A DNA stretch of 64,000 nt from JAHRVQ01 sp051278195 (GTDB lineage Bacteria > Pseudomonadota > Gammaproteobacteria > Pseudomonadales > Azotimanducaceae): positions 87,375 to 151,374 of the forward strand of contig JBNMQM010000003.1 of NCBI GenBank assembly GCA_051278195.1, in the 5' to 3' direction. This document shows, in pieces, positions 59,054-64,000 of the stretch. The notes under the pieces were generated by a model. It did not search any database. It was not told the DNA's origin and saw only the letters and a list, made by a program, of their open reading frames with translations. The position numbers and the translations under genes were made by a program. How positions within the stretch are numbered: the stretch's first letter is position 1; each line of letters begins with the position of its first letter.

Positions 59054-59697
59054 TCACTGCTGCCGTATCGATAGCGACGGAATTCGCCATGAGCCTTAAG
59101 CACTTTGCTGATATAGCGGCGGGTCTCAGGGAATGGCGGAACTCCGCGGTGTCGGGTTACTGCAGTAGGGCCAGCATTGTAAGCTGCTAGCACGAGTGGC
59201 AGTTCTCCTTTATATCGATCCAGCAGATCGCGTAGGTGCGCCGCGCCACCGAGGATATTCTGTCGAGGGTTAAAACGATTATCGACCTGATAGTACTGCG
59301 CTGTAGGTAGCATCAGTTGCATGAGGCCAGTCGCGCCAGCTTTAGATACAGCATTAGGGTCAAAGTCTGATTCAACCTTGATAATGGCTTCAATTAGCGC
59401 CGCGTCTACCTTATAGCGAACACTGGCAGAATTAATATAGGCACGAAAATCCCTCGGGCCACCGACAGTGACAGGGCGATTGGCCATAATATGGCCTGCA
59501 TCACTTAGGCTATCGCGTTTGGCAACTAGGTCGTATTGACCAGAACTGTGCGGCGGACGATCTGTAATCAGCCGTTCGCCATTGGGACCTTGATAAATAT
59601 AGATTTCCGCCATCGCAGGAAAAGTTACGATGAGCAACAGCGACACAACAGCATTGTGAAGTCTGTAGCGCCTTGGCTTTAGCTGTTGATGGTGCAT
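59050..59697 (-). CDS. Lytic transglycosylase (SLT) with DUF4124 N-terminal module
   Basis: A 215-residue secreted protein with a signal peptide (VVSLLLIVTFPAMA). A short DUF4124-like module follows (EIYIYQGPNGERLITDRPP). The SLT domain has IEAIIKVESDFDPNAVSKAGATGLMQLMLPTA, with the catalytic Glu in KVESDF, and LVLAAYNAGPTAVTRHRGVPPFPETRRYI. It cleaves peptidoglycan MurNAc-GlcNAc bonds in the periplasm, forming anhydro ends. Size and layout are typical. It overlaps prpC by 4 bp. Confidence 0.92.
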   Translation of the reverse strand: MHHQQLKPRRYRLHNAVVSLLLIVTFPAMAEIYIYQGPNGERLITDRPPHSSGQYDLVAKRDSLSDAGHIMANRPVTVGGPRDFRAYINSASVRYKVDAALIEAIIKVESDFDPNAVSKAGATGLMQLMLPTAQYYQVDNRFNPRQNILGGAAHLRDLLDRYKGELPLVLAAYNAGPTAVTRHRGVPPFPETRRYISKVLKAHGEFRRYRYGSSD

Positions 59698-59845
59698 GTC
59701 TCTCAGTTATCCAATAATTGAGTGATCGGTCACAATAAATGTGACGCTGTAGTTTAGTGAAGTTCACGCTGCTGTAAACGTCAAAGTTTCGACCTTTTCG
59801 TCAAAAACTGGGTTTAAACCTATTTGAAAATTCTAGGAGAAAAAA

Positions 59846-60325
59846 TTGGATATCATCTTGCCTGATCTTTGCGATGAGTTCCCAGAGTTGGTTCGAGTCA
59901 TCGAGCCGATGTTCGGCAACTTCGGTGGTATTGATGCATTTGGAGGCGAAATCGTCACCATTAAGTGCCACGAGGACAATTCTTTGGTGGCAGATCGGGT
60001 CGCTGAACTCGGAGACGGCAAGGTTCTGGTGGTCGATGGCGGCGGCTCTATGCGATGCGGACTGCTAGGCGATAACCTGGCACTCAAAGCCGTTGAGAAC
60101 GGCTGGGCGGGCATCGTTGTGTATGGCTGCATCCGAGACGTCGATATCATTGGCGAGCTTAGGCTTGGTGTGCAGGCGCTAGGCACGCATCCTATGAAAA
60201 GCGTGAAACGGGGCATTGGTTTGCGAGATGAGATCTTAAAAATTGGTGGTGTTGACATTGTGCCAGGCGAATTTCTCTACGCGGACAATAATGGTGTGTT
60301 GGTTTCAAAAACTGCGCTGATCTAG
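59846..60325 (+). CDS. RraA family protein (RNase E activity regulator or HMG aldolase type)
   Basis: A 159-residue RraA-like protein. It contains MFGNFGGIDAFGGEIVTIKC, VLVVDGGGSMRCGLLGDNLALKA, GWAGIVVYGCIRDVDII and PGEFLYADNNGVLV. Members are either RNase E inhibitors (RraA) or 4-hydroxy-4-methyl-2-oxoglutarate aldolases; the CIRD and GDN motifs are shared by both. Length and gammaproteobacterial setting favour RraA. The start is TTG at 59846, six bases after an AGGAG. The gap before it holds an outward TCACA-n5-TGTGA inverted repeat (59730-59744). Confidence 0.87.
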   Translation: MDIILPDLCDEFPELVRVIEPMFGNFGGIDAFGGEIVTIKCHEDNSLVADRVAELGDGKVLVVDGGGSMRCGLLGDNLALKAVENGWAGIVVYGCIRDVDIIGELRLGVQALGTHPMKSVKRGIGLRDEILKIGGVDIVPGEFLYADNNGVLVSKTALI

Positions 60326-60365
60326 ACCCGCTTCAATTTGTTGCAATGTGACTTATTAAGTAAGA

Positions 60366-60467
60366 GGCATTGGGTGCTCTTTAAGTATCGTAAAAGCGCA
60401 GCGCCGACCGGAGGAGCGAGGGCAGCCCTCCGGGCCGCAAGCAGCGGAGTAAAGAATTCCCAATGCC
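60366..60467. repeat. Large inverted-repeat/structured element between rraA and the GNAT gene
   Basis: GGCATTGGG at 60366-60374 is matched by CCCAATGCC at 60459-60467. Inside, CCGGAGG (60408-60414) pairs with CCTCCGG (60427-60433) around a 12-base loop that itself holds GAGGGC-a-GCCCTC symmetry. The element is more G/C-rich than its surroundings and codes for nothing obvious. It lacks a T-tract. It may be a MITE-like or REP-like repeat or a convergent-gene RNA structure. Confidence 0.65.
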
Positions 60468-60508
60468 GGCACTGCCGGTAGTACTAGCCCAGAACACCAT
60501 CACCAGTT

Positions 60509-62005
60509 CTAGATTTTGAGCTGTCTCAAGTTAGGATCTTGGAGGCCGCTTTCCCAGGCTCTCTGGAACTGTCGGTTAAGCCGATTGCATTCGGTGACAT
60601 CCTTGAAGTTTGCAGACCCCTCATAGCTCTCATAGTCCTGCCGATAGATAACACCCGCACCGTCTGCGAGGACGAACTCATAGTTGCTGTTTCGTAGCTC
60701 TGGATGGACAATCCGAATACCGATGGACGAGGGCAAGCGTCTCGCGATTTCGAGCAACGCGTGGCCATTTTTAACGACGCGGTGTGAATCGTAGAGCAAA
60801 ATTTCTATATGCGTGTACTTGTTGCGCCGCGCTAAGGCCGAAAAATTTTCGAGTAGTTCAACAGAGTCAAACAACTTGTGATCCAACATAGGGGATAAAA
60901 TTCGAATCGATTGGGTCGCCTGTCGACACATAGCGAGAATGACGCGCCTAAATTCCTCTTCACGTCGTAGCAGCAGAAAAGCTGCTGTTTCACCGAGTAC
61001 ATAAGCCGAGTCTTCGTCGGCGTAAGCAACTCCTGCTTGACTCGTTCGTGTTGGTTTAAAGGTATCCGAGTAATCCAGCAACCGAACATAGGACTGATGC
61101 TGCAACTTAGATTCTGTTAAAGGCGCTCCTTTTGGCAACTCTTTTGGCAAGAAGCCGGCTTGTCGGTAGAAGTTATCGAGTTCGACAGGTCCGTCTACCT
61201 GAACACTTTTTAAACCAAACCGCCTGGCCTTGGCCGTTGCAGCTTCGACCAGAGCATTGCCAACACCCTTGCCTCTAAACTCAGAGTCTACTGCCAAACG
61301 AGAAATATGCCCCTCTAGGTCCATTCGAATAGCGCCAATGGTCTGGCGATTCGATTGAGATTGAAAATGCAGTTGTCGCGGGTCATCCTCATCTTCCATC
61401 GTGGAATCAGGTAGACCCAGTTCCGCGACCAAAACGCTTTTGCGCAGCGAACGGATTAATTTTCGGGCCAATGTCCATTCGACCTCGGCCGTATCATAAT
61501 CGCGGATAACCACTGCTGGCGCATCTCCGGATATCAGTTTTCTCTGTTGGCGGTCATCAAGGGGCGGGAGCTTTTGTTCCATGCGAAAGTGAGCAATACC
61601 TGCTTCCATGAACTCTTCACCAACCGATGCAAAACCCGCCTTTACATAGAAACCAAGCGCATGGGATTGAGCATTTAGGTAAACGTCGGTGAACCCTAGT
61701 CGGCGGGCTTTTTCAACCGCATGCTCAAGCATGGCTTGTCCGACCTTAAGTCCACGATAGTTATCCAAAACGGCCATACGACCGATCTGCCCGGAACGGA
61801 GTAAACGGGCAGTGCCGATAGGGCGATCTTCGTTATCTGTCGCCAGCCAATGCCAGGCATCTTCATCCTGGCCGTCCCATTCTTCTTCCTGAGGTACTTT
61901 CTGCTCCACAATGAATACCAAGCGGCGCAGGTTAGAAAGCACATTTTTGTCTTGCACCCATGAAGCTTCACGGAGATTGAACTGTCGGATTTCGAGCGAA
62001 TTCAT
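60509..62005 (-). CDS. Tandem GNAT acetyltransferase with C-terminal PLD-like (DUF7931-type) domain
   Basis: From the ATG at 62005 (overlapping the roxA stop by 4 bp) the protein has 498 residues. The first GNAT domain (about 1-165) has IGTARLLRSGQIGRMAVLDNYRGLKVGQAML with the acetyl-CoA loop. The second (about 170-315) has ISRLAVDSEFRGKGVGNALVEAA. The last 170 residues (AYVLGETAAFLLLRREEEFRRVILAMCRQATQ, IRILSPMLDHKLFD, ILLYDSHRVVKNGHALLEIARRL, IRIVHPELRNSNYEFVLAD) resemble the phospholipase D-like DUF7931 domain found fused to GNATs in gammaproteobacteria. The substrates are unknown. It is downstream of roxA and purB in the same order as in Pseudomonas-type genomes. Confidence 0.85.
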   Translation of the reverse strand: MNSLEIRQFNLREASWVQDKNVLSNLRRLVFIVEQKVPQEEEWDGQDEDAWHWLATDNEDRPIGTARLLRSGQIGRMAVLDNYRGLKVGQAMLEHAVEKARRLGFTDVYLNAQSHALGFYVKAGFASVGEEFMEAGIAHFRMEQKLPPLDDRQQRKLISGDAPAVVIRDYDTAEVEWTLARKLIRSLRKSVLVAELGLPDSTMEDEDDPRQLHFQSQSNRQTIGAIRMDLEGHISRLAVDSEFRGKGVGNALVEAATAKARRFGLKSVQVDGPVELDNFYRQAGFLPKELPKGAPLTESKLQHQSYVRLLDYSDTFKPTRTSQAGVAYADEDSAYVLGETAAFLLLRREEEFRRVILAMCRQATQSIRILSPMLDHKLFDSVELLENFSALARRNKYTHIEILLYDSHRVVKNGHALLEIARRLPSSIGIRIVHPELRNSNYEFVLADGAGVIYRQDYESYEGSANFKDVTECNRLNRQFQRAWESGLQDPNLRQLKI

Positions 62006-63090
62006 GACAAAAAGGGTACCACGGCACCCGCGTGAATCAGAGCGGTGACTGTGTCGATATCCTTGGGTTGGATCTGTCTGGGCGAAACGAATCGCTGTTG
62101 CTGAAGATCCGTAAGCCAAGTAGAGGGCTGCAAAAGTTGAAACATTTCGCCGTTAATAAATAGCTGTTTGCCTTGGACAGCAATCCGACTAGACAACTCT
62201 AAACGGATTTCAGATTCTGCCTTGAGCCAATCGGTCACCTGGGCGTTCGTCATTTCTTGCTCTGGATAGGTAATCAAATCAGGGTCGCGCGGCTCTGTCA
62301 TATAACATCCATACCAGCGTCCCATCAGCGAAGGCTCCGTGAGCGCAGCAGCCAACTGCTGCCCCAAGTTCTCTACCTCGACAGGATCGATCTCAGCGCC
62401 ATAAAGTCTATCGTTCAAGCTCTCACCCTCGCTGCCTTCTTGCAGCAATAGATCGGCGAGATACGAGGCCATCTCGCTTAACAGCGGGTTACGAATGCCG
62501 ACCGATAGGGTGATGCAGTTGTCGCTGGCGATGCCGTGATGCCCAACGCCAGGTGGAATATAGAGCACATCTCCAGGCTTCTGAACCGTGGTATGAGTCG
62601 CTTGAAAATCGGCCAACAAGCGGACATCGGAATCTGGGCGTAAATCGTCTAGAACGTGTTGGCCGTCATCTAGAGACCAGTGTTTTTGGCCCTGAAGCTG
62701 GACCAAGAATACGTCGTATTGGTCGAAGTGAGGTCCACAGTTACCATTCTGGTGTGAAGCACTGGCCATCACATCTTCTATTCGCCATCGCGGTAAAAAC
62801 GCGAATTCACGACTAAGCCAATCTGAAACTGCCGGCAAGAAAGATTCCAGATTCTGAACCATTAGCATTTGATTTGGGCCTAGTTCACCTCGTTCGAATG
62901 GACCCAGAAACAAATCATAGCTGCCATCTAGATCTTCGATAACCCGAGATTCGACCTGATCATCTTCAGCAAGTAATTGCAGTGCTTCGAGCGTCAGCTG
63001 TTCGAGTGATTGAATATCCACTGTTCCAGGGCTAGTCGCTGCTTTGCGCCAGTACTTCTGTTGGAAGTCATCGTTGAGTAGATTAGTCAC
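62002..63090 (-). CDS. roxA: RoxA/YcfD-type cupin, ribosomal protein uL16 arginine hydroxylase
   Basis: A 362-residue JmjC/cupin oxygenase. The iron site HxD is in GPHFDQYDVFLVQLQGQKHW (His and Asp) with a distal His in GVGHHGIA. DVLYIPPGVGHH is the characteristic strand. The C-terminal winged-helix region reaches FISPRQ-like FVSPRQIQPKDI. In E. coli, YcfD hydroxylates Arg81 of ribosomal protein uL16 using Fe(II) and 2-oxoglutarate. It overlaps purB by 8 bp and the GNAT by 4 bp, so all three are probably one transcript. Confidence 0.9.
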   Translation of the reverse strand: MTNLLNDDFQQKYWRKAATSPGTVDIQSLEQLTLEALQLLAEDDQVESRVIEDLDGSYDLFLGPFERGELGPNQMLMVQNLESFLPAVSDWLSREFAFLPRWRIEDVMASASHQNGNCGPHFDQYDVFLVQLQGQKHWSLDDGQHVLDDLRPDSDVRLLADFQATHTTVQKPGDVLYIPPGVGHHGIASDNCITLSVGIRNPLLSEMASYLADLLLQEGSEGESLNDRLYGAEIDPVEVENLGQQLAAALTEPSLMGRWYGCYMTEPRDPDLITYPEQEMTNAQVTDWLKAESEIRLELSSRIAVQGKQLFINGEMFQLLQPSTWLTDLQQQRFVSPRQIQPKDIDTVTALIHAGAVVPFLS

Positions 63091-64000
63091 CGAGTAGTTG
63101 GTCCACCATCTGTACTGCGTTGCCGATATAGCTAGCAGGCGTCAGCGCCAACATTTGATCTTTTGCCGAATCAGGCATCGGTAATGCCGCCACCATTTCT
63201 TTTATCGCGGCTTCATCAAGCGATCGACCCCGGGTGAGCGTCTTCAGCTTCTCATAGGGTTCTGGAATGTCGTATTTACGCATGATGGTTTGGATCGGCT
63301 CTGCCAACACCTCCCAGCTATGGTCCAGATCAGCCGCTAGGCCAGCGCGATTGATCTCCAGTTTACTCAATCCTTTCAGCGTGGACTGATAGGCAATCAA
63401 GCTATAGCCAAGACCAGCACCCAGATTCCGCAACACAGTGGAATCTGTGAGATCGCGCTGCCAACGAGAAATCGGCAATTTCTCCCCTAGATGCCCGAGT
63501 ACGGCATTTGCAATGCCTAGATTTCCCTCGGAGTTTTCAAAGTCGATTGGGTTGACCTTGTGCGGCATGGTTGAAGACCCTGTCTCACCGGCGACCTGCC
63601 GTTGCTTAAAGTAACCGATTGCAATGTAACTCCAAATATCACGATCCAGATCAATGAGAATGACGTTGAATCGTTGAATCGCGTCAAACAATTCAGCAAT
63701 GTAGTCATGGGGCTCGATCTGGGTAGTATAAGGATTGAAGGTCAATCCAAGCGACTCGATGAAGTCTTTAGCGAGTGCGGGCCAGTCCAGCTCTGGGTAT
63801 GCTGACGTATGAGCGTTAAAGTTCCCCACGGCGCCATTAATCTTTCCGAGCAAAGGGCTGCTGGATATCGTACCAATCTGGCGCTCCAAACGATGGACGA
63901 CGTTCGCGAACTCTTTACCCATGGTGGTAGGCGATGCCGCTTGTCCATGGGTACGGGCCAACATGGCGTCAGCACGGTAGGACCGCGCATGCAAACGTAA
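63083..64000 (-). CDS. purB: Adenylosuccinate lyase (5' part beyond the window edge)
   Basis: The gene continues past position 64000; the C-terminal 305 or so residues are visible. It includes LARTHGQAASPTTMGKEFANVVHRLE with the active-site His, and the fumarase/aspartase family signature GSSTMPHKVNPIDFENSEGN with the catalytic Ser loop. IGNAVQMVDQLLGD at the end is typical of PurB. It forms AMP and AICAR in purine synthesis. An internal ATG at 63994 is not the start. It is followed by roxA in 8-bp overlap. Confidence 0.93.
   Translation of the reverse strand, partial: LRLHARSYRADAMLARTHGQAASPTTMGKEFANVVHRLERQIGTISSSPLLGKINGAVGNFNAHTSAYPELDWPALAKDFIESLGLTFNPYTTQIEPHDYIAELFDAIQRFNVILIDLDRDIWSYIAIGYFKQRQVAGETGSSTMPHKVNPIDFENSEGNLGIANAVLGHLGEKLPISRWQRDLTDSTVLRNLGAGLGYSLIAYQSTLKGLSKLEINRAGLAADLDHSWEVLAEPIQTIMRKYDIPEPYEKLKTLTRGRSLDEAAIKEMVAALPMPDSAKDQMLALTPASYIGNAVQMVDQLLGD

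Noticed and set aside
59729..59745. GTCACA-n5-TGTGAC inverted repeat as a CRP site
   Set aside because: The half-sites are in the opposite order (TCACA...TGTGA) from the CRP consensus.

Overview
The window looks like the chromosome of a free-living, probably marine gammaproteobacterium. The supporting genes are an imuA-imuB SOS pair, a Vibrio/Shewanella-type TonB2 cluster (DUF3450, TtpC, ExbB2, ExbD2, TonB2, TPR), CysB, ThrH, prpB-prpC, MetA, and a purB-roxA-GNAT block of the kind seen in Pseudomonas relatives. Genes are densely packed on both strands, with many 4-bp ATGA overlaps and several TTG starts behind strong Shine-Dalgarno sequences. I see no rRNA, tRNA, CRISPR array, prophage or insertion sequence. 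No larger previously undescribed multi-gene system could be established; the most notable signals are an apparent selenoprotein and a metA riboswitch.

Layout. 1-5 kb: larC (cut by the left edge), a Tat-exported Fe-S aldo/keto reductase, a class III CoA-transferase, a TauD-type dioxygenase and a zinc MDR dehydrogenase. 5-10.4 kb: a DUF4397 lipoprotein, a TrmH-family RNA methyltransferase, a glutathione peroxidase with an in-frame UGA read here as selenocysteine, and imuB/imuA behind a near-consensus LexA box. 10.4-19 kb: divergent lrp/ald, enoyl-CoA hydratase with an oligopeptidase B-like lipoprotein, an HExxH lipoprotein, a CinA/PncC-nucleotidyltransferase fusion, a DUF3806-like protein and an unlisted 56-residue membrane protein. 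19-30 kb: leuB, namZ, a DOMON-like protein, then gor-DUF429-AGCS transporter-SDR-PreP-like M16C peptidase in a tight run. 30-35.3 kb: the TonB2 energy-transduction operon, closed by a strong terminator.

35-42.5 kb: rsgA, a tripartite tricarboxylate transporter (tctC-tctB-tctA), an SMP-30 lactonase, a decayed phytanoyl-CoA dioxygenase and serC. 42.6-48 kb: a VOC protein, an ATP/ADP-translocase-like carrier, a GNAT without an obvious start codon, a cyclic-nucleotide-binding protein, an SDR, and metA controlled by a SAM-II riboswitch with an adjoining terminator. 48-54.3 kb: a soluble hybrid histidine kinase and a five-gene operon (VWA, membrane J-protein, unknown, GST, HAD phosphatase) divergent from a 5'-nucleotidase. 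54-64 kb: a broken TauE/SafE exporter beside cysB, a thioredoxin-like protein, thrH, prpB-prpC, a lytic transglycosylase, an RraA-like protein, a large inverted-repeat element, a tandem GNAT protein, roxA and purB (cut by the right edge).

Genes that plausibly act together: Sec-glutathione peroxidase, glutathione reductase and GST in thiol redox; lrp controlling ald; riboswitch-controlled metA with cysB in sulfur amino acid supply; serC and thrH in serine metabolism; prpBC in propionate disposal; imuAB in SOS mutagenesis. A recurring oddity is short tandem duplication (mostly 13-15 bp units) in gaps and across gene 3' ends, several times containing the stop codon. An 11-bp duplication of the same kind marks the frameshift in the TauE/SafE remnant.
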